Of a stretch of DNA of 61,599 nucleotides, positions 26,310 through 34,642 are shown one piece after another (within the stretch, counting starts at the first letter, position 1; the number at the start of each line of letters is the position of its first letter). The position numbers and the translations under genes were made by a program. This stretch comes from CAYRGG01 sp964423745 (GTDB taxonomy: Bacteria; Pseudomonadota; Gammaproteobacteria; Competibacterales; Competibacteraceae): positions 1 through 61,599 of the forward strand of contig CAYRGG010000023.1 in the NCBI GenBank assembly GCA_964423745.1, in the 5' to 3' direction. The notes under the pieces are model-generated. The model did no database searches. It worked only from the letters and a program-made list of their open reading frames with translations, and was not told the DNA's origin.

Positions 26310-28037
26310 TCAGCGGTTTATCTGGTAGGGCAGTCTGCCTTGTCGCCACCGGTATCGCCACTCAGATAACCATTGCCAAATATAGCCATCCGGGCGTTCC
26401 TCGCCCGTCTCTATATAAGTCAATACATTGGGATTAGCGAGGATCCAGGTTATGCGTCCCACATGACTGTATTGTATACAGATCAAGAGTTGGTCTTCGG
26501 GATATAAACGCTCTTCCACATCGGGTAGTAGAATCTCCTCCTCGCCACGCACGATAAGTAGGGGAAATGCAGGCAAAGAACAGGTACGATCTTGCGGATT
26601 CATCAATATATGCCAGAGTTTGAGTTTGCGACCTTGACATAAGGCCGCATGAACAGCCGGCGCTTGCTCTGCATTGAGTCCGATGGAGCAGGTTTGCGGT
26701 GTCATATCGCCGCAGGTGGCGCGAATTTTCTGCAACAAGGTCATCGCCCATTCATCATTGTGGTGGCGAGCTAACCGTAAAAATTGACCTAACAGGGGTT
26801 CTGTAAGAAAGGAGAGAATGCGCCAAACGATAATGCGATTGCTCTGCATCACCAAATCCAGGTGAGCAGCTTCAAAAAGCGCATCATTGCTACTACGATT
26901 TTGCCGGGCGACAAGATAGAGTTGAGGGTTTAGTTCCCGCGCCGTCATGATGATAGATAGATTATCAGCGTCCTGCTCGGTCCCGGCGATGATACCCACG
27001 GCTTTTTCCACCCCTGCCTCGCGCAATGTCACAGCTTCAGTGCCGTAACCAATGACAGCCCCCTCTGGGGCAAGTTCGGAACGTGGTTCAACAATAACCG
27101 TAGGAATACCTTCAAATTGCATATAACGATTGACGGCTCGACCGAAGCGTCCGTAACCACAGACTACCCAGGTGCCCCGCGGCGGTGTCACTGGTGGATG
27201 TAATGGTTGGTTGGGCAGGCGAATTAACCAGTCGTAAAGTAGATGAACGCTGGGAATACGTAGGGTCATGGCCAGATGATCGGCAAAAGTATCAAAGGGA
27301 TTGATAATATGATCGGTATTAAAAGAAGCTAAATTCGCTGCGGTGCGTCGGATTTCAGCCCGGGAAATAACCTTGAGGCTAGGATTGAGAAGTTTGCTGG
27401 TAACAGCAATTTTGACATTGACTTCGTCCGAGTCCGTCAGCGCCACAACGCCAACGCACTTAGGATGGCATAGTCCCGCTTCCAACAGATGCCGTGCGTC
27501 ACCTACATCGGCACACAACCCAGGCACATCAAAACTCAAATCTTCCAACGCCAAAGCGTTTATACTGTTACTATTTTCATCGATAACAACACTTTGGATC
27601 TGGCGTCGATTGAGCGCCCTAACTAAAAGCTTGCCAGTTTCCCCATAGCCGCATATTAAGTAAAACGGTTCATCAAGACGTCGCACACTGCGGGTAAAAC
27701 GTTGCTCTATAAGAGCGCGTTTGAAAGCCGCATCTTGGATGAGGGTTAAGATGTTGCCGATGGCGTAGAGCCAAGCAATAACCGTGAGGTATAGGGCTAG
27801 GGTAGTCCACATACGCTGAGCCACGGTAAATTCGTAGGGTACTTCGCCGAAGCCGATGGTGGATCCCATAAAGCTGACAAAATAAAAGGCGTGGAAGAAA
27901 TCGAATTGCCAGGGATTGCCTTGGTCATCTTGACCGGGTATCAGCATCAAACCGGTGATAGAAATCGTATAAGCGCTGATAAGAACGATTAACGGGGCGC
28001 GCATACGCCGTAAAAATAGAAAGAAGACGATATGCAT
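26310..28037 (-). CDS. Two-helix potassium channel with tandem RCK (TrkA-N) domains
   Basis: A 575-residue channel. It has two membrane helices (about 13-33 and 75-100) around a pore loop with the selectivity filter STIGFGE (59-65), then an RCK/TrkA-N domain with nucleotide motif GYGETG (130-135). A second Rossmann unit has GYGRFG, and both are followed by TrkA-C-like regions. The filter TIGFGE deviates from the common TVGYGD but is of the K+-channel type. Tandem RCK domains in one chain suggest gating by nucleotide or ion binding without separate subunits. The next gene downstream in direction of neighbours (28059-28442) is a small membrane protein often found with such channels. Confidence 0.85.
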   Translation of the reverse strand: MHIVFFLFLRRMRAPLIVLISAYTISITGLMLIPGQDDQGNPWQFDFFHAFYFVSFMGSTIGFGEVPYEFTVAQRMWTTLALYLTVIAWLYAIGNILTLIQDAAFKRALIEQRFTRSVRRLDEPFYLICGYGETGKLLVRALNRRQIQSVVIDENSNSINALALEDLSFDVPGLCADVGDARHLLEAGLCHPKCVGVVALTDSDEVNVKIAVTSKLLNPSLKVISRAEIRRTAANLASFNTDHIINPFDTFADHLAMTLRIPSVHLLYDWLIRLPNQPLHPPVTPPRGTWVVCGYGRFGRAVNRYMQFEGIPTVIVEPRSELAPEGAVIGYGTEAVTLREAGVEKAVGIIAGTEQDADNLSIIMTARELNPQLYLVARQNRSSNDALFEAAHLDLVMQSNRIIVWRILSFLTEPLLGQFLRLARHHNDEWAMTLLQKIRATCGDMTPQTCSIGLNAEQAPAVHAALCQGRKLKLWHILMNPQDRTCSLPAFPLLIVRGEEEILLPDVEERLYPEDQLLICIQYSHVGRITWILANPNVLTYIETGEERPDGYIWQWLSEWRYRWRQGRLPYQINR

Positions 28038-28058
28038 CTCTGTCTAGGCCCAATTAGT

Positions 28059-28442
28059 TTAGCGGCGTAAGGTGACTGTTTCGATCATCAATAGGGTCAC
28101 AGAGGCGATGTTGGCCACCAGCGCCCCACCGGCAAGGGATACGACACTGGCCACCACCCCCGGATTATTGCCTGTTTCATAAATATTTAGCGCGATGCCC
28201 CAGACGATAGCCGCTACCATAAGTTGCACATCCGCCACGATACTGGTGGCCAGTAGAACTGCGCCAATGTGGGTACGGTCTCCCAGTTTAAGTACCGTCG
28301 CAATTAGGCTCACAACCAGTGCCGCAAACAGTTCCCAGGGATGGTGATGGGCGGCATTGTCAATATCCCCCATGACAAAACCAAAGTTGAGGGTAAGGGC
28401 AAGTAGGATAAAAGCACCGAATAAAACCTTTTCCACATTCAT
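28059..28442 (-). CDS. DUF6394 family small membrane protein
   Basis: A 127-residue protein with about four hydrophobic helices (5-25, 34-52, 58-82 and 95-122) and the characteristic GDIDNAAHHHPWELFAALVVSLIATVLKLGDRTHIGAVLLATS region. I recognise it as the DUF6394 family from recall of similar proteins beside K+-channel genes. The role is unknown. It lies 21 bp upstream of the channel gene on the same strand, so the two form an operon and may work together. Confidence 0.7.
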   Translation of the reverse strand: MNVEKVLFGAFILLALTLNFGFVMGDIDNAAHHHPWELFAALVVSLIATVLKLGDRTHIGAVLLATSIVADVQLMVAAIVWGIALNIYETGNNPGVVASVVSLAGGALVANIASVTLLMIETVTLRR

Positions 28443-28501
28443 ACGCGTTTCCTACTTTTGCCTAATAAGCGGTCAACCAACAGTTTCATACTAAAACGTG
28501 T

Positions 28502-28933
28502 TTATTTATCAAGTGTTTGACCTTGAATGGTTACCACCAAACGGCGGCTGCCAGCATAATTACGGTGCTCACAAAGGTATACCCCTTGCCATGTTCCCAC
28601 ATTCAGCCGTCCATCGGTAATGGGAACAGACAGGCTCGCCCCGAGAATACTCGCTTTCAAATGCGCGGGTAAGTCATCTGGACCTTCGTCCAGATGTAAA
28701 TAATAGGGTTCATTCTCGGGGACTGTATGGTTAAAGTAGTTTTCAAAATCCTGGCGTACCGTGGGATCAGCATTTTCATTAATAGTCAACGACGCCGAGG
28801 TATGCTTGATAAAGAGGTGCAGTATACCGATGCTAATGTTTGTTAACTCGGGTAGCTCTCGGAGTATCTCGTCGGTGATAAGGTGGAAGCCCCTAGCGCG
28901 AGCCTTTATACGAATTTCTTTCTGAAACCACAT
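28502..28933 (-). CDS. YjbQ family protein (UPF0047)
   Basis: A 143-residue cytoplasmic protein of the YjbQ/UPF0047 family. Conserved segments are HLFIKHTSASLTINENADPTVRQD, the HLDEGPDDLPAHLKA motif and GTWQGVYLCEHR. Homologues have been reported with weak thiamin-phosphate-synthase activity, but the real role is unsettled. The frame is open to 29005, inside a MITE; that extension is unconserved, so the ATG opposite 28933 is taken. It lies about 60 bp upstream of the DUF6394/K+-channel pair on the same strand. Confidence 0.85.
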   Translation of the reverse strand: MWFQKEIRIKARARGFHLITDEILRELPELTNISIGILHLFIKHTSASLTINENADPTVRQDFENYFNHTVPENEPYYLHLDEGPDDLPAHLKASILGASLSVPITDGRLNVGTWQGVYLCEHRNYAGSRRLVVTIQGQTLDK

Positions 28934-28982
28934 GACTGCTGAGTGGATAGTGAGAGTGGCTGAAAAAGTATGGTAAAGGTAA

Positions 28983-29123
28983 GAACCTGTTTTAAATCTG
29001 CTCATGTCCGTGACTTAAGCGTTACAGACCCTTCTGCGCTGCTCATTTACTGCCTGTAAACTGCGCCGCTCGAAGGGGCTGCGCCTTGATTCGGCGAACG
29101 TCGCAGGGTTTTAAAACAGGTTC
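28983..29123. mobile_element. MITE-like palindromic element, copy 3
   Basis: A 141-bp copy with perfect TAA target duplications (28980-28982, 29124-29126) and the best preserved termini: GAACCTGTTTTAAA at the left, and the complementary TTTTAAAACAGGTTC at the right. It lies between the yjbQ-like gene and the aldo/keto reductase gene. Several point and single-base indel differences from copies 1 and 2 show independent drift. Confidence 0.82.
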
Positions 29124-29147
29124 TAATGTTGCTTTAGTATATCGAAT

Positions 29148-30185
29148 TTATGGGCAAGGGTTTGGTTGCCGATGATGAATGTTCTCCATGGTTTCCAATA
29201 CCTCGTCGGATAACGTCACGTCGATACTGGATATATCTTGAGCCAGCTGTTCTTGGCTAGTTGCGCCAATAATATTGGCTGTCAAAAAAGACCGGCTGTT
29301 TACATAGGCTAGGGCCATTTGCGCCGGTTCTAAACCATGTTCTTTTGCCAGTTGCACATAAGCCTTAACCGGTTGTACGGATTCGGGGGTCAGATAGCGG
29401 GTAAAACGATCAAATTGGGTCAGGCGGGCTTTGGGCGGTCGCGCACCGCCCAGATATTTGCCGGTTAAAACGCCAAACGCCAACGGTGAATAGGCCATCA
29501 AACCCACTTTTTCCCGGTGGGCGATTTCAGCCAGACCGATTTCAAAGGTGCGATTTAATAAATTATAGGGGTTTTGAATGGTAACAACCCGCGGCAATTG
29601 ATACTTGTCAGCCAAGTGCAGATATTGCATTAACCCCCACGGTGTTTCGTTAGAAACGCCGATATAACGAATCTTACCAGCACGGACCTGTTCCGCAAGT
29701 ACCTCTAACGTGGTTTGAATGGGGATGGAAGGGGCTTCGTTGGGTACATAGCCAAGGCTGCCAAAGAAGTTGGTTTCGCGATCTGGCCAATGGACTTGGT
29801 AAAGATCGATGTAATCGGTCTGCAGACGTTTTAAACTGGCTTCTAAAGCTTGCACAATATTTCGGCGGTCGAGGCATACGGTTCCGTCCCGTAGATAAGA
29901 AAGATTTTGTGATCTTCCGGTAACTTTACTAGCCAAGACTACCTTGTCTCGATTACCACCCTGTTTGAGCCAATTACCGATGTATTCTTCAGTAAGACCT
30001 TGGGTTTCAAGACGGGGCGGCACAGGATACATTTCCGCGGCGTCGATAAAGTTGACACCTTTCTCTAAGGCATAATCTAATTGAGTATGAGCTTCGGCCT
30101 CGCTATTTTGCTCGCCCCAGGTCATGGTGCCTAGGCAAATACGGCTCACGTCTAATTCGGTGTGGGCAATCTGGCAATACTGCAT
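29148..30185 (-). CDS. NADP(H)-dependent aldo/keto reductase (Tas-like)
   Basis: A 345-residue TIM-barrel oxidoreductase with the full catalytic tetrad Asp48, Tyr53, Lys87 and His132. The AEMYPVPP segment, the RRNIVQALEASLKRLQTDYIDLYQVHWPDR stretch, and the C-terminal NADPH-site sequence NIIGATSQEQL are typical of the Tas subgroup. Substrates of Tas are unknown; carbonyl detoxification is plausible. A 47-bp gap separates it from the upstream FIST gene on the same strand. The start ATG opposite 30185 has AGGAGAACG-like ribosome-site bases just upstream. Confidence 0.88.
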   Translation of the reverse strand: MQYCQIAHTELDVSRICLGTMTWGEQNSEAEAHTQLDYALEKGVNFIDAAEMYPVPPRLETQGLTEEYIGNWLKQGGNRDKVVLASKVTGRSQNLSYLRDGTVCLDRRNIVQALEASLKRLQTDYIDLYQVHWPDRETNFFGSLGYVPNEAPSIPIQTTLEVLAEQVRAGKIRYIGVSNETPWGLMQYLHLADKYQLPRVVTIQNPYNLLNRTFEIGLAEIAHREKVGLMAYSPLAFGVLTGKYLGGARPPKARLTQFDRFTRYLTPESVQPVKAYVQLAKEHGLEPAQMALAYVNSRSFLTANIIGATSQEQLAQDISSIDVTLSDEVLETMENIHHRQPNPCP

Positions 30186-30232
30186 AATAAAACGTTCTCC
30201 TAATCTTTATAAAGGGTCGCAACAAAACAGCG

Positions 30233-31351
30233 CTAACTGAACAGAGCTAGCACACCCGTGTAACCATACAAGCGATTGTGGTAGATTTCACCGTTGGCGA
30301 AAAAACCGACGATGGGTATATCTCCAAGTTCGGCACGGATTAAGCGCAATTCTTGCGAATCATCACCAAACATATAGCGACCCCGGCCCAGACAAGAGTA
30401 ATACACGCCTCCTTTTGCAGTGGCAGGCAAATGACGACGAACATCCCGCACCATACGCCGCAAATCATCCCTAGCACTGTTGCCATCGCGCCTACAAAAT
30501 AAGATTTCCTGGCCAGGTTGGATGCGATCACCGATGGCAACACGCCGACTATGTAAATCCAGTCCAAGCAAATTTCGCACTAAGTAATCGTCTTCACCAC
30601 TAATAGGGAGTCCGGCAAAAATATATCCAGCAATACGTTTCGGATCACGGGCTAGAATTTCGCCAATGTCTTCATAAAGTACATCTAAGGCTGGACGATC
30701 ATCAATACGGTGTATGACATGCAGATTACCCTCGGTGATTTTGCGACGTGGCCCCAAGGGTGAGCAGCCCTGGGTAAGATTAGCAATAATACGGACTTTT
30801 GGACCGAATAAAACCCCTGAAACACCCCCTTCGGTGAGGCCGTCCGCCACTTGGTTATAGCTTTCTTGGGTTGACGAGGTGAGACCGCCTATAAAACGCG
30901 CACCGGGAATTTTTTGGGCAAGGTGAGTTAGTAAACTGGTTACGGCAGGATTGCGAGGATCTCCATGAAGAAGTCCCCAGTGATGGCGATGATTTAGATA
31001 CCAGGGACGACATTCTGTCATAAAGCGATTAAAATCAGTGCCATCAATACCAGGCACAATACGAAAACCATCCGCTGGAAATTCGCCCAGCATCACCGCC
31101 AAGGCTGGTGTGTCATAGTACTCTTGTCCAGTGCAATTTATGCCGATACCCACCCCTCCTACCCAATGGGGAATGGCGGTAGCTTTCTTTAAGGTGGTTA
31201 AAAGCGCCTCTAAATGGGGCGCTAAGGCTACAGTAACGTAAACAAATCCTAAATTTGCTGTCCCTGGGAACCCCTTGAGTTGATGACAACAATCAGCGCA
31301 CAAGCTACGCCAGTTAGAGCCACTGCTGTGGGCTAGGAAAAAACGCTGCAT
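30233..31351 (-). CDS. FIST domain protein (FIST_N + FIST_C)
   Basis: A 372-residue protein matching the FIST ligand-sensing architecture. An N-terminal domain (about 40-210) ends with the IGGLTSSTQESY and GVSGVLFGP segments, followed by the FIST_C domain (about 225-355) with the closing SCLGRGRYMFGDDSQELRLI and VGFFANGEIYHN motifs. FIST proteins are thought to bind small ligands, perhaps amino acids, and often couple to signalling proteins; here no kinase or GGDEF domain is fused. It could be a stand-alone sensor or F-box-like partner. It is on the same strand as the reductase downstream. Confidence 0.8.
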   Translation of the reverse strand: MQRFFLAHSSGSNWRSLCADCCHQLKGFPGTANLGFVYVTVALAPHLEALLTTLKKATAIPHWVGGVGIGINCTGQEYYDTPALAVMLGEFPADGFRIVPGIDGTDFNRFMTECRPWYLNHRHHWGLLHGDPRNPAVTSLLTHLAQKIPGARFIGGLTSSTQESYNQVADGLTEGGVSGVLFGPKVRIIANLTQGCSPLGPRRKITEGNLHVIHRIDDRPALDVLYEDIGEILARDPKRIAGYIFAGLPISGEDDYLVRNLLGLDLHSRRVAIGDRIQPGQEILFCRRDGNSARDDLRRMVRDVRRHLPATAKGGVYYSCLGRGRYMFGDDSQELRLIRAELGDIPIVGFFANGEIYHNRLYGYTGVLALFS

Positions 31352-31453
31352 AGACGTGCTCGTCTCTCTCTTTAGGGAATAGTCTCAAGTCAAAGTCAGT
31401 AAGTAACATCATTGGAACATGTTCGCAGAAACCTCGGCAAGCCTATGGTACCG

Positions 31454-32158
31454 CTAACGGCGTTTGAAAAGTAAATCCCAAACATTATGGCCTAAGCGTT
31501 GGCCACGGGTCTCAAATTTAGTCTGTGGTCTATCAGGCGGGCGTGGTGCAAATTGCCCGGCGCCCGCCAGGTTAACAAAATGGCCATCGGCTTCAACGGT
31601 GGTCAACATCTGTTGGGCATAATCTTCACAGTCGGTAGCTAAATTTAGACAAGCGCCAGGTTTAAGTTTTTTAGTAAGCAGCTTGATAAAGTTAGGTTGA
31701 ATAAGACGCCTTTTGCGATGACGTTTTTTTGGCCAAGGATCAGGAAAAAAAATGTGCATCCGATCTATGCAGTTATCGACAAGCTGGTGTTCTAATACCT
31801 CTACGGCATCTGCGCATATGACTCGCAGGTTGGTAAGCTGAAGGGTTTGTGCGCCTATTAGCAACTGTCCTATGCCAGGCTGATGCACTTCAATACCCAA
31901 GTAGTTGTATTGAGGGTTCTCGTTAGCCATAGTGATTAATGAGGCGCCATTGCCAAAACCGATTTCTAATACAATGTTTGCACTGCGTTCAAACAAAGCG
32001 TTTGGGTCAAGGGGGTTTACATTGGGATTAACACAAAATATATCCCAAAGTCTCTTTAAAGCACGCTGCTGACCATAGGTGATACGACTGTTGCGGATTA
32101 CAAAGCTGCGTATGCGATGTTCAGTCAAAGATATTCCTTTTTGTTGCCAAAAGAACAA
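31454..32158 (-). CDS. trmB: tRNA (guanine-N7)-methyltransferase
   Basis: A 234-residue SAM-dependent enzyme that methylates G46 in the variable loop of tRNAs. The SAM-binding motif EIGFGNG is at 65-71, and the family signature FFPDPWPKKRHRKRR at 137-151. The basic N-terminus (RSFVIRNSRITYGQQRAL) matches other TrmB proteins. The exact start is uncertain by about 10 residues because no strong ribosome site precedes the ATG. It sits about 100 bp upstream of the FIST gene on the same strand. Confidence 0.93.
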   Translation of the reverse strand: MFFWQQKGISLTEHRIRSFVIRNSRITYGQQRALKRLWDIFCVNPNVNPLDPNALFERSANIVLEIGFGNGASLITMANENPQYNYLGIEVHQPGIGQLLIGAQTLQLTNLRVICADAVEVLEHQLVDNCIDRMHIFFPDPWPKKRHRKRRLIQPNFIKLLTKKLKPGACLNLATDCEDYAQQMLTTVEADGHFVNLAGAGQFAPRPPDRPQTKFETRGQRLGHNVWDLLFKRR

Positions 32159-32874
32159 GAATGACTCTTCTTGAGTAAAGCAGGTGATGGGGGCAAAAGC
32201 ATTATGCGGATTATAAACAAATCATCAAGCCCATGTTGTTGATGAAAATTGAATCAGTAACTCCATGAAAACCTCCAACAGTCAAATCAAGCCAGTGTTT
32301 ATGTCTTTGTAATATCGAATTGAGTAACAGACCGAAAGGCTGGTTTTTTTCTTGTGACGCCGATAATATCCAAGCTGTCTGTAAAAAACTAAGCAAGTAG
32401 AATACAATTATTTTTTAAAGTATTTCGTAAGCAAAAATTAAAATAAATACATAAAGTTAGTTTCAAATGTTAATTTAGACTTTGTTATTGAGAACCTGTT
32501 TGGGTTTTGAAAAGGCGGTTGCGGATATACCCAGTTAATGGAAATAAACCTAAGCAAAGGCAGAAAACGCTTGCTGCACTTAAGTTGATTAATAAAGAAC
32601 CTTTTGACAATCAAGATATTGACATTATGAGTTTTACATATAGATTAAAACAAAAAGATGTCATAAACTTAAAAAAGTTTTTTTTAAAGACTGATATAGA
32701 TAAATTTTTAGACTGTTCGTATAATCCTTTATCCTAAGATCGATTAAGAGCTTTGTAATATGCGAGCAGTGAAGTTTGAAAAGATAAATAAGCTATAAAG
32801 CTTATTGTATGGTTTTTTTGAATGAAGCCATTTGACATAAGTATTTTAAACTTTAAGGAAGTAAATAAGCGGCT
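32159..32874. other. AT-rich gap upstream of the H-NS gene, with a MITE-end-like sequence
   Basis: A 716-bp stretch with no well-supported gene. A 76-codon frame at 32507-32737 (+, TTG start, Lys/Leu-rich, no ribosome site) and a 61-codon frame at 32211-32396 (-) are weak and unrecognised. At 32492, TGA-GAACCTGTTTGGGTTTT resembles the left terminus and TNA target of the MITE family, with no right end seen: a possible solo end. The right third is very AT-rich and should contain the promoter of the H-NS-like gene. Confidence 0.45.
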
Positions 32875-33225
32875 ATGAGTGAAGTTATTGAACAAATTGA
32901 TCTCAGTTCCTATTCCATAGATGAACTAAAAGAACTTGTTGATAAAGCAAAACAAGAAGTTGCTATAAAAGAGCAAAACCGCGTTCAACAAGTACGCAGA
33001 CAAATAGAACAATTGGCCGATGACATGGGTATGACGGTTGAAGAGCTTATGCGTTACGATGGGCGGAAAAAACCTAAAGCCGGGGCCAAACCGGCTGGAA
33101 AAATAAAATTTCAAAATCCCGCCAATCCGAAGCAAACTTGGACAGGGCGTGGTAAGCGTCCACGTTGGTTACAAGATGCCTTAGATGAAGGTGCTAACCT
33201 AGAAGAGTTTGCGCTTTCTAAATAA
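32875..33225 (+). CDS. H-NS family nucleoid protein
   Basis: A 116-residue DNA-bridging protein. An N-terminal coiled-coil oligomerisation segment (about 10-60) and a linker rich in Lys/Ala/Pro (65-78) lead to the C-terminal DNA-binding domain. That domain carries the motif NPKQTWTGRGKRPRWLQDAL (Thr-x-Gly-Arg-Gly core) typical of H-NS. Such proteins silence AT-rich acquired DNA, which fits the accessory island 7 kb downstream (inference). The ribosome site AAGGA (32855-32859) is 15 nt from the ATG, longer than optimal. Confidence 0.88.
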   Translation: MSEVIEQIDLSSYSIDELKELVDKAKQEVAIKEQNRVQQVRRQIEQLADDMGMTVEELMRYDGRKKPKAGAKPAGKIKFQNPANPKQTWTGRGKRPRWLQDALDEGANLEEFALSK

Positions 33226-33415
33226 CATTGAAAAGTCATAGCGCTTTTCCCCATTTGATAACATTTAAAAACGAGAGGATGTCATACTCACTCGTTGTAA
33301 ACTAATGGGGCAATGCAGTTGATGGTCTACCGATTAATTATTTACAAATTTGTTATTCATTGTTCAGGTGACAAGGAAAGGTGGATACCATTAAACTTGG
33401 CAAAATTAAATGATT

Positions 33416-33489
33416 GCGGGTGTAGTTCAATGGTAGAACCTCAGCTTCCCAAGCTGATGGTGGGGGTTCGATTCCCCTCACCCGCTCCA
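33416..33489 (+). tRNA. tRNA-Gly (anticodon CCC)
   Basis: A 74-nt cloverleaf: acceptor stem GCGGGTG paired with CACCCGC, D-arm with TAGTTCAATGGTA, anticodon stem TCAGC/GCTGA closing the loop TTCCCAA (anticodon CCC), T-arm with GGTTCGATTCC, discriminator T and encoded CCA. A MITE target site begins directly after the CCA. Confidence 0.95.
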
Positions 33490-33492
33490 TAA

Positions 33493-33634
33493 GAAGCTGT
33501 CTTAAAAACTCGCGACGTTCGCTGAATCAAGGCGCAGTACCTTCGAGCAGCGCAGTTTACAAGTGGTAAATGAGCAGCGGAGAAGGTGCTGTAACGCCGA
33601 GTCAGCGGATATGAGCAGGTTTTAAAACAGGTTC
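33493..33634. mobile_element. MITE-like palindromic element, copy 4
   Basis: A 142-bp copy in opposite orientation to the others, with TAA duplications (33490-33492, 33635-33637). It sits between tRNA-Gly and dapB: its left TAA directly follows the tRNA CCA, and its right TAA lies 9 nt before the dapB ATG. Any transcript reaching dapB from the tRNA side would carry its long hairpin just before the start codon. Confidence 0.82.
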
Positions 33635-33646
33635 TAAGAGAGCTAT

Positions 33647-34453
33647 ATGATACGAGTTGCAGTAACCGGTAGTGCCGGTCGTATGGGCAGAAATATCATT
33701 GCAGCATGTCAGCAAAGCGACGCTGTGCAATGTGCCGCGGCCCTAGAAAATCCTGGAAAAACGAGTCTTCTAGGCGCTGATGCGGGTGAGCTAGCCGGTA
33801 TCGGTAAACTTAACGTGTCTGTCAGCGCTAATCTCGCCGACGTAAGTGATCAATTTGATGCGGTGATTGATTTTACTCATCCCACTGCAAGCTTAGATTA
33901 TTTGGCCATCTGTCAAGCGACCAACAAACCGATGGTCATAGGAACCACTGGTTTTTCACTATCCCAAAAAGCCTCTATCGAACAGACGGCAAAGCGCATT
34001 CCCATTGTCCTTGCGCCTAACATGAGTGTTGGGGTTAACCTGTGTTTTAAACTTTTGTCGTTGGCTACCCAGGTGCTGGGCAATCATGTGGATGTGGAAA
34101 TTATTGAAGCCCATCATCGCCACAAGGCAGATGCCCCCTCGGGAACCGCATTGCGTATGGGGGAGGTCATCGCCCAAGCTCGAGGGCAAAGTCTCAATGA
34201 ATGCGCCGTTTATGGTCGGCAGGGGATAACTGGTGAGCGGAGTCAGGAAACCATCGGTTTTGCCACTGTGCGGGCTGGAGATATCGTTGGTGAGCACACA
34301 GTATTGTTTGCTGATGTGGGTGAGCGTCTAGAGATTACCCATAAAGCTTCCAGTCGGCAAACCTTTGCAAAGGGCGCGGTGCGGGCTGTGGAATGGGTCA
34401 TGAGCAAACAAAACGGTCTTTTTGATATGCAAGATGTTTTAGGACTGCGCTAG
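33647..34453 (+). CDS. dapB: 4-hydroxy-tetrahydrodipicolinate reductase
   Basis: A 268-residue NAD(P)H-dependent enzyme of lysine and diaminopimelate synthesis. The Rossmann motif GSAGRMG is at 8-14. The catalytic region has His155-His156 and Lys159 in HHRHKADAPSGTA (residues 155-167). The length is normal. The start is an ATG immediately after MITE copy 4, with a purine-rich AAGAGAG that is partly made by the target duplication. The order dapB-carA-carB-greA is common in gammaproteobacteria, usually with dnaJ or dnaK upstream, which is not the case here. Confidence 0.95.
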   Translation: MIRVAVTGSAGRMGRNIIAACQQSDAVQCAAALENPGKTSLLGADAGELAGIGKLNVSVSANLADVSDQFDAVIDFTHPTASLDYLAICQATNKPMVIGTTGFSLSQKASIEQTAKRIPIVLAPNMSVGVNLCFKLLSLATQVLGNHVDVEIIEAHHRHKADAPSGTALRMGEVIAQARGQSLNECAVYGRQGITGERSQETIGFATVRAGDIVGEHTVLFADVGERLEITHKASSRQTFAKGAVRAVEWVMSKQNGLFDMQDVLGLR

Positions 34454-34591
34454 CAGCTCGCTAAAATTTTTTATAGACCACCTACTGTTTTTTTAGCCTG
34501 CATAGGGTCTTTCAAAAGCTGTAGCTGCGTTATCATAACAGCGTCCTTATAAGTCGAGTACACTGATTTTTTTGTTGGGGTTTTACTAAAG

Positions 34592-34621
34592 CGGGAGCCA
34601 TTTTAAAATCGCTCCCGTTTT
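34592..34621 (+). terminator. Hairpin terminator just before carA
   Basis: A 7-bp perfect GC-rich stem (34592-34598 with 34611-34617), a 12-nt AT-rich loop and four Ts. It would end dapB transcription. It lies so close to carA (start 34622 or 34643) that a carA transcript must either begin within or upstream of it, so a role as attenuator or leader hairpin is possible. Confidence 0.65.
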
Positions 34622-34642
34622 ATGTGTCTGGGGGACATTTTC

